Source: Cornus controversa
Taxonomy: Eukaryota > Streptophyta > Magnoliopsida > Cornales > Cornaceae
Length of the DNA stretch: 64,000 nucleotides
Reading direction: 5' to 3'
Assembly (NCBI GenBank): GCA_026545225.1
Contig: CM048850.1
Location: forward strand, 4,278,001-4,342,000
Shown here piece by piece: positions 47,743 to 59,030 of the stretch. The first letter of the stretch is position 1, and every line of letters starts with the position of its first letter. The position numbers and the translations under genes are program-made. The notes beneath the pieces are model-generated. The model did not search any database, was not told the DNA's origin, and worked only from the letters and a program-made list of their open reading frames with translations.

Positions 47743-49068
47743 TGATAGGCGTTGAATGTTACGCATTCTAGCTTCTTAACTTATGTATTTTATTCTCTTA
47801 GTAAAATATTATTTTACTTCGTTTTAATGTTTTCTATATTTTCGGGCCTGAAGCCTAAATTCGCGTTTAATACAGTCTTAATCCCGTTTTGAAAAATGGA
47901 CCAGAAGTGTTATTTTCAAGCCTCAAATTGACTTAATTTCAACATTAGTTTAACGAAATTTGATTCTACACACTTTTGTATTTCACAAAAATTCCGTGAA
48001 TCGAACTTCTAGTGTGTTAAAAATTGGGCCGAATGTCAGTAGAAAAAACCCACCTGATTAGTGCTGCGGGAAAACCTAATTAATTCCTAATTGGATTAGG
48101 ACTTTGGTGTATTCTCTTGGGGGATAAAGTGAAGAATTAGAGGCTGAGTTGGGGAGAGTTTGGAGAGTCTTAGAGAGCTTTTGGACAGAAATGAAGACAT
48201 ATTTTGCAGAGCCATTGGAGAACGAAGTCATACGCATAATTCAGGAAGATGATGCCTTCTTCCTCAACACTTGAAGCTTCTTCTTTTACCATGAGCGGCT
48301 AGTTCATCCACTAGGGTTTTGATGTAGCCCTAACAAAGCATTAATGGTTTGATTATTTTAATTATTGAGAACCTTTATATACATGCATAGATTGTGTAAT
48401 TTAGAGGATTCTTATTATAGAATTGAGTAATAAAAGTCTTGTAAATTCTATCTCAATGATTTCTTATCTTATCTTAGATATTTAGTTGTTGTTATTGAAC
48501 TCAATATCTCTTATTTTTTGTGATCATGGGAGCTATTATTACACAATGGTAATCACTGAATATATCATTAAAAGCTTTGATGGATTATGCCTAGAGAAGA
48601 TGAACCATACTGCACCCTAGATTAAAGTAGTTAGGCAAATGGCTCATGCCAATCGAAGATAGTCCATGACTTAGCCTTAATCATATGTTATCTTCTTGAC
48701 GGATGAAGGTGAGCTTGTAGCCACCAACACCACTTATGCATGATGTAATCTCCCATAGTTGATTCAATTGACCATTAATTGTGGAGTTAGTGGTGAAGTC
48801 AAATACCCTAGATTTATCTCATATTATTTACACTCTCTATTTTTCTTTGATTTATTTTATTTTGCTTTTTAATTAGTTTAGTTTAAAAATTAGAATTATT
48901 TTCTCTTAAATTTAATTAGAATTAATTTCGTATTTCAACTCATCAGACCATAATCCCTGAGGTTCGACACCCCTTTCGATAGCCCTATTTTGTAATAAAT
49001 TCGTTCTATTGCGAAGTGTGGTAATTTTTAATTGATACACTTATTGAGTCACACTCACACACGAATCA
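47743..49068 (+). repeat. 3' LTR of element H
   Basis: TGATAGGCGTTGAATG...CACGAATCA, 1,326 bp, homologous to the F LTR and preceded by the polypurine module. The next base belongs to K gag. The word clusters of G and H are not evident in this LTR. Confidence 0.9.
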
Positions 49069-51716
49069 AAGCTACTGCAGCAACAGTACAGTCTATAGCT
49101 CAACTAGTACATTCTCATTCTCAATCTATTGCCAAACTGGAATCTCAGTTTGGACAACTTGCTAATGCGTTGAGTAGAAGAGAAGAAGAGCAGCTCCCTA
49201 GTCAACCAGTTACTAATCCTAAAGGGATGCATGCTTCCACAAGTAATCCACACCATAAGTATGTTCAAGCCATTACCACTTTGAGAAGTGGGAAGTGATT
49301 GATAACAAAGTGGGGGAGAAAGAGAAAGAAGAAGAAAAAGTGACCACAAGTCTAAGTGCTAAAAATTCTTATGAGCCCAAGGCTCCTTTCCCACAACGTT
49401 TTCTTGAAGCATCCAAGTTGGGGAAGCAAAGGGACAAGCTGCATGACATGATGGAAGTGTTTTCACAAGTGAAAATTAATTTATCACTCCTTGATGCCAT
49501 CAAGCAGATTCCTCCTTATGGCAAATTTTTGAAGAACTTGTGCACTCAGAAGAGGCATTCTAAAAGTCATATGCCAAAGAAGGTGATGCTACCACAACAA
49601 GTGAGTTCTATTATTCAGCATTACACTCCTCCCAAGTATAAAGATCTTGGTGCTCCAACTATCTCACGCATTATTGGGGAGCACCATGTAGATAAAGCTC
49701 TTCTTGATTTGGGTGCAAGTGTGAACTTGCTGCCTTATTCAGTTTACCTACAGTTGGGCTTAGGAGGATTGAAGCGTACTTCAGTGGAGTTGCAATTTGC
49801 AGATATATCAACAAAGCAACCCCGTGGGATCATTGAAGATGTGCTTATTAAAGTTAACATGTTCTACTTTTCAGTTGATTTTATTGTACTTGACACTTAC
49901 CCAGTTCATAATCCAAGGAGGCATATTCCAGTCATACTTGGTCAACCTTTCTTAGCTACTGCGGATACTTGCATAAATTATAGGTTAGGGATCATGGACA
50001 TCTCATTTGGCAACATGAAAGTTAAGCTAAATGTTTTCAATACTATCTAGCACCCTCCAGATCAGAGTGATGTTTTCTGTATGGATGATATTGAAGAATG
50101 TGTAGAGGAATTTGTTTCATCCTCTCTAACTTGGTATTCTATGGAGGTATGTATGTTTCTTTGTGATTATGAGATAATTTATGAAGAAGAACTGTGTGAA
50201 GAAGTAAATTCTATACTTGAGGTGGATGCCATTCAGAATACTCCACCATAGAGAATTCAAATTGAGCCACTGTTTCCTCTCTCTAGCACTCCCCTAGTGC
50301 CTTCATTGGATTCCCCTCCGTAGTTAAAGTTGAAGCCCTTGCCTAATAAGTTGAAGTTTGTATTCTTGGGAACACATAGAACTCTTCCTATTATCATTAC
50401 CTCTAATAAAATAGAAACTCAAGAGACGCGCTTAGTAGTGGTCTTATACGTGGCAGTACGTTATGGGACGAGCTCTCCCACATAATTGGGAACAATAGTA
50501 AAACCAGACTTCTTAGGAATAACTTGTGTTGGGTTTACCCATGTGCTATCAGAAATCGGATAAATGTAACCCGCATCAAGTAACTTGGCGACCTCCTTCA
50601 TGTTGGGATTCAATCGCCTCTGCTCCTCTCTAGATGGCTTACCTCCTTTCTCCAAATGGATTTTATGCAAGCAAATCGAAGGATCAATTCCCTTAAGGCC
50701 TGCTACACCCCACCCCAATTGCTTCATGATGTTAGTATACGAGTTGACGTGTTTGCATTGACTACAGGAAACTCAATTCCATGACAAGGAAGGATTACTT
50801 CCCTCTCCCATTCATTGATCAAATACTTGAGAGGTTAGCATGTCAGAGCTATTATTATTTTCTGGATGCCTACTCTGGTTATAACTAAGTGGTTATGGAT
50901 CTAGAAGATTAAGAAAAGACTACCTATATATGTCCCTTTGGTACTTTTGCTTATCGTCGCATGCCCTTTGGTTTGTGTAATGCTCCGGCGACCTTCCAAA
51001 GGTGTATGATGGTCATCTTCTCATACATGGTGGAGAAATTCTTAGAGGTCTTCATGGATGACTTCTCTATTTTTGGATCATCCTTCAAGAACTGCTTGGA
51101 GAATTTATTACTTGTGCTTCAGAGATATTGAAATCGAAATTTGGTCCTCAGTTGGGAAAAGAGTCATTTCATGGTGAAGGAGGGCATTGTGTTAGGGCAT
51201 ATTATTTCAGAAAGAGGCATTGAAGTTAATAAAGCAAAGATCGATTTGATTTCTACTCTGTGTCCCCTAAATTCAGTGAAGCAAGTTTGTTCTTTCTTAG
51301 GCCATGCTGGATTCTATAGAAGATTCATTAAATATTTCAGTAAAATTGCTTGGCCTTTGTGCCACTTGTTCTCTAAAGATGTTCCTTTTTTCTTTGATGA
51401 AAAGTGTGTGCAAGCTTTTGAGAAGCTTTGGGCTTTACTATCCTCTACACCAATCATGCAATCTTCAGAATGGGCTCTACCTTTTGAGATTATGTGTAAT
51501 GCTTCAGACTATGCAGTAGGAGCGATGTTGGGACAGAGAGAAGACAAGCGTCCTTATGTCATCTATTATGCTAGCCAGACTATTTCTGATGCTTAACTTA
51601 ATTATACAACCATAGAGAAAAAGCTTCTAGCTGTTGTGTTTGCCTTGGACAAGTTTTGTTCTTATCTGTTAGGGTCAAAGGTAGTTGTCTACTCTGATCA
51701 CGCTGCATTGAGACAC
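49069..51716 (+). mobile_element. Athila fragment K (F family), gag-pol
   Basis: Gag C-terminal part matching F from about 34865, protease ([20 protein letters not shown]) near 49700-49760, RT and RNase H pieces ([34 protein letters not shown]) near 51290-51540. One RT segment (50461-50727) reads on the minus strand, showing a local rearrangement. No LTR of its own is visible. Flanked by the LTR of H on the left and L on the right. Heavily broken. Confidence 0.82.
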
Positions 51717-53330
51717 TGCCTAGGTTCTCAGCAGCCGACCGAAAGTATGAGATCCAGAACATTGAAAAATTGGGTACATGTTTCGGACGGCTGAAAGAGG
51801 GCTTCAACCATCCTTTCAGTTGACCGAAGCCACTCTCCAACTGACTGACAGAATTGGTTTCATGAAGGTCAACTGGACCCAGGTTTCAGCTGGACGAAGG
51901 GTAGTGTCAGCCGACCGAAATTGCCCGGGGATGAAATTTCATGATTTCTAGGATATGAGTGAGCATGTATAGGTGAATGGACTAGTTTGGACCCCATTGA
52001 GGGGAATGATAAATATTTTTTGCACCCATAAGTTCATCTGTGGAGTTCTGCTTCTGCGGTAATTGAGAGGTTGATGAAGTTTATTGGGATTTAATGGACA
52101 GGTACACGTTCGATTTTTGGGTGTCGAAGATCGTGGTGTGACAGCGTTGTGTCAGAGTATGGTACCTTAGTAAGAGTATTGAGATAAAGTCTTGGTATCA
52201 AAATATGATATCAGGAGTGATTGTGATTCGTCGTGTGGCTTGGTGACTTCAATCACCCTCGATTTTTGTGAGTAAAAAAATGGGGCGTGACGGGTATTCC
52301 TATTGAGCCGTTGAGTTGCTTACTCCTTTTTTTCAAACTATTTATAGATAAGGCACCTCTGACAGACGGGTCTTGAGAGGCTCAGGTGGGGTTTTTCATT
52401 TTTTTTCTTTACATTTTGGATATTATGGATTTGACTATGCATGCTGGCTTGTGGTATGAGAACTTATGCTATTGTAGTAATGCCTGAATTTTTTATGCTT
52501 TTTTGATTATATGGATGTAATTCAAACTATGACTATGAAACTGTGAGGATTTATTATGAGATGTATGGATAGATCATTTGTGTACTTAATGACCATTATC
52601 AATGGGGAATGTAAATGGTTGTGATCATGGGATTTGTAGTTGGAGCTAGATGCCACAATTGTTGTACCTATGAGTTTAGGTACATATTTCTCAACAATGT
52701 AAATATGAATGGATTCGGATGTGATGATGACGGAGTCTTGTTTCAATTGTATGTTGTATGAAATGTGAATGGTGGTTAATGGAGTTGATGGCATTAGTAT
52801 GGAAAATGGGGGGGACAAGTGCCCAAAGTGTCCATTTTGGATCCATAGATGAAATTGGTGCAGTTTTACCTCTTTTAATGGACTTTAATCATGTTTTGGA
52901 GTGGATTATGATTGTGTATTATTGTCTTATGCATTTGGACATGAAAAACACAGATTATAGGCCTCTTGGCACTTTTGGTCGCCTAGGTTCTACAGCAACC
53001 AGCCAAAAGTATGACATCCAGAACATTGAAAATTTGAATACTTGTTTCAGATAGCTAAAAGAGGACTTCAGCCAGTTAAAAATATCCTTTCAACTAACTG
53101 AAGCTACTCTCCAGTTGACTGACAGAATTAATTTTATGAAGGTCAGCTGAACCCAAATTTCAACCAATTAAAGGGTTATGTCAGCCGATTGAAATAGCGT
53201 TAGCATAAAATTTCAAGATTTCATAGAAAAGTCGGAAGATAAATATGACATGGGTGAAAGTATTTTGACTTTTCTACCGGTATATAAGTAGTCGTCTCTA
53301 GAACACGATAGTGCTGTTCTAAGTATTTTT
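51717..53330 (+). mobile_element. LTR remnants L, non-Athila
   Basis: Two direct copies of one sequence (51718-51960 and 52981-53230) about 1.26 kb apart, each starting GCCTAGGTTCT. Between them lie LTR-like ends (GTGTGACA at 52143, GGGGCGTGACG near 52290). The second copy is followed by TATATAAG at 53281-53288. A GGACAAGTGCCC...GTGTCC unit at 52801 matches J. Best read as two partial LTRs of an old Ty3/gypsy element. No coding domain seen. Confidence 0.55.
51730..51925. promoter_or_regulatory. Word cluster in L, first copy
   Basis: Repeated words of the type CAGCCGACCGAAA and its complement TTTCGGACGGCTGAAA, about 40 bp apart. A decayed version of the cluster lies at about 52990-53195, 85 bp before the TATA of the second copy. 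Confidence 0.6.
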
Positions 53331-53627
53331 ATTTTCGGTAAGTAGTGCTGTTGTTTTAAGTTATGATGATGTGCTAAGGTTTTAATGAACAAGCGAACAA
53401 TATGGTGTCATCTTAGAGTCTCAAAATCCATCATCAGAAGAGGTCATGTGGCTCTCTAAAGTGAAGAGGCAGACCAACATAGATACCTGTCACTACTAGC
53501 TTTCAAGCATACTAAAAGAACAAAAACTGCGAATTTACCATTACATCCCCAAACCCATTTACGTGTCACATGGAAACTTGGAAACTTTCCTAAAATACAA
53601 ATTAAACAGCCTCCATCAAAGTCCCTT
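53331..53627 (+). other. Upstream region of the host gene
   Basis: No gene or recognisable repeat is seen between the L remnants and the TATA box of the next gene; probably host promoter sequence. Confidence 0.4.
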
Positions 53628-53634
53628 TATAAAT
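53628..53634 (+). promoter_or_regulatory. TATA box of the host gene
   Basis: TATAAAT, about 121 bp ahead of the chosen start codon, a normal plant spacing if transcription starts near 53660. Confidence 0.55.
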
Positions 53635-53700
53635 CAATCAATGTCCTTGAGTCACTCCAGACCATATATACGATCAAACACCCTTTCTTCTTCAACCCAC

Positions 53701-53746
53701 CTATACATATACATATACATATACATATACCTATACCTGTACATAA
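53701..53746 (+). repeat. ACATAT microsatellite in the 5' UTR
   Basis: About six units of a 6 bp repeat (ACATAT, then CTATAC variants) directly before the start codon. Translated it would give a YIYIYI run, so it is better read as untranslated leader. Confidence 0.8.
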
Positions 53747-53748
53747 CT

Positions 53749-55861
53749 ATGGCAACAGATCATGATCAACTAGCTAATATGGAAGACTATGGTGGATACA
53801 ACAACAGCAGGCCTTCAGCTCTCTTGAACTCCATATTCATGGCGACTGTGAACAGGGCGGCGAAGACACTGGTGGCGGTGGCATCGACGTCGAGCGCGGA
53901 AGCCCAAAACGCCGAGAAGTGGAAGCCGGCAGACCATATGCGGTTCATGTTTATGCTCATGACTTGGATGGTTGTTTGGGTTCTTAGGATTCTGATGGAT
54001 CATTTCCCTTTCTCTGTGCTACCCTCCCAGTACCCTTCCCATCTTCTCCTGACAGATCATGATGGTTTCTCTCCCATGGGGTCATTTAACTTACCATCGA
54101 CTTCAGTACCATCACTATCGTCAACACTTTCTTCTTTAGATTTGGTTCTGCACCAAGGGTCTAATACCGAACCATCCTCAGTTAAAGCCCTTGGTAGAGC
54201 GCTTTCTCATGTAAGTTGATGATAAATATTTATTATTATTGTTGAGTACTTTAATTTTATACATATTTGAACATTAAAAAGTAGTAATTAATTTGCACCT
54301 GCCGTTTTCATCTGTCATTCTTAATTAACTAATCCGAACCAACAAACAAAAACATATAGAAATTAAATATTATACTCCTAAACTATATATAACCTATGAT
54401 TCAATTCAAACAATATGTGTATATATATATATATATATATGGCTAAAATGTGTATTTTTAGTAGTCTTGAGTATTATAATTGCATGCATGAATGAAAGCT
54501 TTTTAATTTTTCTTTTCATTTATTTTTCGGTATTATGAAGTATATTTCTTTTCAAAAAAATGTAGTAATCTATATATGTATGGGAGTTTATGATGCGTGA
54601 GCATGCAATATGACGCGTGGCACATAGGTGGTGACACTAAGCTACACATGTGTGAGCAAGAATGAAGAGTTTTGTTGGTACATACATACAGACTATACAG
54701 TGTGTACTTGCTTCTCAGTCAGTGAATGACCATACTACCCCTCAATGATGTACTGTGTAGTATTATCTAATCCATCTATCCATTTGTAATCAATTATCAA
54801 TCACGTCCATCGAATCATCACTGGTTTGGTCATGCAGGTATTTGCGTTGCTAAACGAAACCCCAGCTTCGTCGAGGAAGTACCAGTTTGCGGTGGCGATG
54901 GCCGACAAGATTGTGGAGGAGAACGCCAGGCACGGCCACGAGGAGCTACTTCAAATCAATCGTACAGCTCTGGCTTCTGCATTCGCTCATACTTCAGGCC
55001 TTCTTTACCGCTCGCTTCAGCAGGGTAGTAGCAGTCAAAGCCAAAGCCAAAGCCAAAGCTGGGGGGTTGATGAATACTCTGCAGGAGGCTCTTGGAGCTC
55101 GTGCGTGATTAAGACACTTCCTTTGGGCTCCTACTTTGCCTCTTACTTAAAATCAGGTCTCAATCTCTGCCTCGGCACCATTTTTCCTGGTTTCGGCACT
55201 GGGCAGAGGAGGAGGAGGCAGGTGGGGGCTGGCGAGGACGAGATCAGTAGCGACATCATAGCAGAGAAGCACGCTCACGAACTTCTATGGATAACCAACA
55301 AGCTCAGGTCGTGTGGGGCCCTAGATGAAGCTCTATTGCAGTGGAGCTTAGCCTCCGGTATCGCTTCTCTCTCCCTAACCGCCAACCCTAGGGTTCAAGG
55401 CTTCATCGTCAAAATCTCAGGTCAGCACCATATATATATATATAACTACCAATTAAGTACTAATGCTCAACAAAGGCTAATGTGGTACTAATACTCAACG
55501 AAGGCTAATTTGGTAATTTTTACATGTATGTTGTAAATATATGTATAGCTATATTGATTGGAGAGCTCACTCGAGGAGACTTGGAGGTGCCGAGGCAAAT
55601 AAAGTTCAGGCTGCTAGTGCTTTGGCTTCCATTGTTTTGCTACGCTGAGAATGGATTAGCGTATCCAGTGTTGACAGGTTACGAAAAGGGAGAAATGGAG
55701 AGAACAATGGATCAGGTGATCTCCACCTTACCTGCATTGGATCAAGAACTCATCCTTACAAATTGGCTACAAGACTTCACCATATCTACCTCAGATTGGC
55801 CTAATCTCCAAATGTCATATGATCGCTGGTGCTGTTCTACTCGAAAGCTTATTACAATATC

Positions 55862-55865
<4 letters not shown>
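53749..55865 (+). CDS. Uncharacterised plant protein, three exons
   Basis: Exons 53749-54210, 54838-55420 and 55549-55865, with introns of 627 and 128 bp. Donors GTAAGT and GTCAGC and acceptors GCAG and ATAG keep one frame of 1,362 bp, giving 453 residues. The start is chosen because upstream sequence is a microsatellite and the next downstream ATG is internal. Residues 66-83 (FMFMLMTWMVVWVLRILM) form one possible membrane helix; a serine-rich stretch follows. An alpha-helical C-terminal half includes NETPASSRKYQFAVAMADKI, HELLWITNKLRSCGALDEAL and a DWPNLQMSYDRWC end. A short SQ repeat (SSSQSQSQSQSW) comes from a 6 bp tandem repeat near 55034-55060. I do not recognise a named family. Reading frame, codon quality and splice sites look like a live host gene in an otherwise transposon-filled window. 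Confidence 0.82.

Positions 55866-55931
<66 letters not shown>
55866..55931 (+). repeat. Compound (TA)n(GA)n microsatellite
   Basis: About 18 TA units followed by about 15 GA units, immediately after the stop codon and therefore in the 3' UTR. Confidence 0.9.
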
Positions 55932-55933
<2 letters not shown>

Positions 55934-56340
55934 TCCTCAACCCTCATGAGTCATGTCTAGCTACTAGATATACGGAAAAATGCTTCAGCTTTCTCGCTTA
56001 ATTAGCTCTTTATGTAAAGCATGTAACTATAAGAACTTCTACCAGGTACTACTCATGTATAGCAAGTTCATCTAGCTCGATGCACAACTTATTTTACACT
56101 AAAGAACATGTTTCATGGCTTTTGAAAAATAAATAAATAAAAGAACATGTTTTACCCAACCAAATTTAAGAAATTACCACCCACAACCACTTGTCTCCCG
56201 CGACTATTTAAAACTGTGTGAATATTAGTTTAAAATTTTATTTTACAGCGACAATAAAATTAAACACACTTCTAGAATTGCATTATAAACATATATCAAC
56301 CTCATAGTAGAACTTTCTTTGTATACAAAATGGGATTTTG
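55932..56340 (+). other. 3' flank of the host gene
   Basis: AT-rich. AATAAATAAATAAA near 56129-56142 could serve as poly(A) signal. No other feature seen. Confidence 0.45.
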
Positions 56341-56624
56341 GTGTTAGTGACCAGCAAAGAGGATCTTACAGGCACACCATACAAACTATGGGCATTCACT
56401 AAGAGCCCATGTCTTTTAAGGTATCAGGTTCATAGAGACGATGTGAATTTCAGATTCGCTTTCAATCATGTTGGGGTTGTAAGTTCATTCATAGCACCAT
56501 TTGGGATATAAAGATATTATATTTATGAATGTGTTTAAATGTTATATTGTTCAATGTTAATTAATCAGCCAGGCAGGCTGATTGATTATTTGCATTTGCG
56601 GGTATAACAGAGTCGTGGTATCAG
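56341..56624 (+). repeat. Possible LTR end with tRNA-Met-like primer site
   Basis: A perfect inverted repeat AATCAGCC-AGGCA-GGCTGATT (56563-56583) is followed by an LTR-like end (GGGTATAACA, 56609) and TGGTATCAG (56616-56624), the first nine bases of the usual initiator-tRNA-Met primer site. No element is otherwise recognisable. Confidence 0.3.
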
Positions 56625-57039
56625 TTCGATCGATGTAAACAGTTGGTCAAATACAAGTATCTCCTTTGGAGATCGTGTTGGATCAGGCGATTGGCCAGAG
56701 AGAGAGAATACGAAACTCCCTATTGAGTTATTTTCTTGTCTCAATCAAGAGGATTTTTAACCTTACACAAAGAATTGCGAGACTGAATCGTAGCAAGGAG
56801 GAATGTAGAAGGAGGGAGATAGTAAGGAGGGAGGTAGAAACTAAGGGAGAGATAGACAGATGAATTGATTAGAGGAGGCCGATGGCAAGAAAACTGGGAA
56901 AGATATATATCGAGTGAGATACAGAGCAATATTATGGAGAAGGAGAGACAGATTGCATGTGATACAATTGTTTAATTGTGATTGTTGGAACCCTTTAATC
57001 TAGAGCTCCTTTTATTTATTTATAGAAAAAGAACTTGAT

Positions 57040-57700
57040 GCAGAAGGATCCGAGTCAGATAGTATTGAGTTGTCAAATGGCACATTGATGGTGCTGAGAT
57101 ACCTTGAGTTGGCAGATCAGTGCAAAGATGGCAGAAGTCGTGATCTTTTCTCTAATTGGGGCAGTTTTGGGTGTGTTTCAGTATTTTGGCCATAACTTTG
57201 GCTACAGGTATCAGAATCGCTCATATGACCCCAATTCAGAAAGCTCTCTTCGGTGCGCACGTCTTGGGTACCCAGCTATTGGGTGCATATTTTTTCGAGG
57301 TCAAAATTCACTATTTTCCCTTCCAAATTCCCATTTTTAGTTTTTCTTTCCATTTATAATAATATTTCTTTTGTCATTTAGGAAATGATTTTGAATTTAA
57401 TCTGGGCCAGATTTTTGGCAGCTTACTTCTTTTATTACATATTTCATTTTGGCATGATTATTGGGGTTCTGATATTGACGATTTTCAGCTATATAGCCCG
57501 GCTTATGGGTTGATTTTAGAGCACTTTTGATTTTGGTAAATTTGAATTGAATACCAAAGAATTTTCTCTGTGTTTTGGGCGATTCTCTTGTATTCTTCCC
57601 TGTGAAATTCCTGTTGATACTAGCCTACAGAATAATCACTATTCTGTCCGGCGTCAGAACTACACTATTTCTGGCCCTAAATTACAGGATAATTAATGAA
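57040..57700. repeat. Decayed LTR-like sequence, possibly Ty1/copia
   Basis: T-rich, non-coding, with a style common in Ty1/copia LTRs (GGCCATAACTTTGGCTACAG, AGCTATATAGCCCGGCTTATGG, TTCCTGTTGATAC). Assignment rests on general resemblance only. Confidence 0.3.
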
Positions 57701-58013
57701 ATACAAGAATTACATAAAATAAAATAAAAAAATGATATATCCCAAGACATCGTGCCGTCCAGCCCTCTATCAGTCTTCATCTGTAAGAGTTAATGCTCAA
57801 CTAAGTCTTTCAAAGCAACCCATATTCATAAGAGTCCTTGTTCCATGCAACTGAATCAGCCTAATGTCCACAGTCGTCAGCCTTCATAGAGCCCTGTTTT
57901 AGCTTAATTCTCCTTACATGCAACAACTTCAGTCTTCTAGTCTGTACCAAATTAACTAGAATCTGAATTGTACAGGGTTCTTCGCTCCAATCCTGCAAAA
58001 GACGATTACGCAA

Positions 58014-58061
<48 letters not shown>

Positions 58062-58400
58062 GTACATGCGCCAGCTCATTTCTTAGGACAACTTGTTGAT
58101 GTCTCTCAGCCCTTTAGAGTTTTACTAGAGATAGGCTCTTAGTCAGCCTTCAGTTACAACGACCTTTCCCTTAGCTGCCAAATGGCGCCAAGATTAGGTC
58201 CCAACAATTGCCTCCCAAATCAAATACTTGGAATATGCTACTCCACAACAGTCGCGCGAACCACAAGGATTTTGAATTTTAAACAGTGCCTCAGTCATTT
58301 GGTTTCCCCAAAAAATCAAAGAATCTTCCTTGCTTAAATGACTCGGCAGCCTCTTTATTAAAATCATAACTACCCTAGCCACTCACCTCTCTAATCCTTG
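57701..58400. other. Unassigned repeat-like sequence with (AC)n(TA)n
   Basis: No gene is supported. It contains a compound microsatellite, (AC)n at about 58014-58046 followed by (TA)n to about 58061. Confidence 0.5.
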
Positions 58401-58401
58401 C

Positions 58402-58746
58402 TATATAAGCTCAACTCCCCTTTCTTTTCCAGTTACAAATCCTAATCTCTCTTTACTTATAATTTACCAATCATCATAACTCCCAACCCCCCTTGCACAA
58501 CAGATTCATGGATCCCAAATCAGATGATCTTGCTCCTCCCTCAGACGACCTTTCTAATCATGCCAAATAAGTCGAGACAATGATCAATGCTACAGCTCTC
58601 AACCAGCTCCATCAAGACATTTTAGTTGACCTTCTGAACAATTCTAAGGGCCTTTGCCCTACTTTCTCAGAAGAAATGTCTTCCGTGATTTCATCTTTTT
58701 ACCCCATGGTGGAGAAGCACCTCATTTTTCAAAGTCTTACAACCAT
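58402..58746 (+). pseudogene. Truncated coding-like fragment with TATA, cut by the CACTA end
   Basis: TATATAA (58402-58408) stands 100 bp before an ATG at 58508. The following translation (MDPKSDDLAPPSDDLSNHAK, then INATALNQLHQDILVDLLNN and a SEEMSSVISSFYPMVEKHL stretch) has coding character but is not open throughout. It stops exactly where the CACTA terminus begins. I do not recognise the family; it could be a host gene or part of a mobile element. Confidence 0.4.
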
Positions 58747-58759
58747 CCACTACAAGAAA

Positions 58760-59030
58760 AATGATCTTTAACGACACATTATTTACGGGGTGCCCATGAA
58801 TCGGGTCGTGAAAAATATCTTTTACGGCATTCTTCTGGGGAAATGTCGTTAATGTTGATTTAACAACAAGCTTTTACGGGGTTTGTCCCCAAACATCGTA
58901 AATAGTCATATTTACGAAAAGTAATTTACCTCCGTTAATAGTTTGTCAACTTTAACGGCCCGCTTAGCTTATCGTTAATAACTAAATCTTTAACGGGGTT
59001 TCTTGCTCCTCGTTACTATGTAATAATATT
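58760..59030. repeat. CACTA subterminal repeats
   Basis: About twelve copies of a TTWACGG/CCGTWAA-type motif (for example TTTACGGGG, TTTAACGGC, TCGTTAATA) in both orientations within 270 bp. Such arrays are the binding region for the TnpA-like protein in the En/Spm family. Confidence 0.75.

Larger units (their letters stand above)
43676..49068 (+). mobile_element. Athila element H, 3' half of a second F-family copy
   Basis: Begins inside the integrase C-terminus directly after copy G. It has its own word cluster and TATA, an envelope-like frame, internal and terminal polypurine modules, and a 3' LTR (47743-49068). It repeats 40330-43676 as a diverged direct repeat of about 3.35 kb. The LTR abuts the gag of K. 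Broken. Confidence 0.82.

Noticed and set aside
53563-53748. Upstream start codon extending the host protein by 62 residues
   Set aside because: The extension reads through the ACATAT microsatellite and lies close to or upstream of the likely transcription start.
56666-56863. Arg/Glu-rich frame
   Set aside because: Low-complexity purine-rich sequence in a decayed repeat region; no support.
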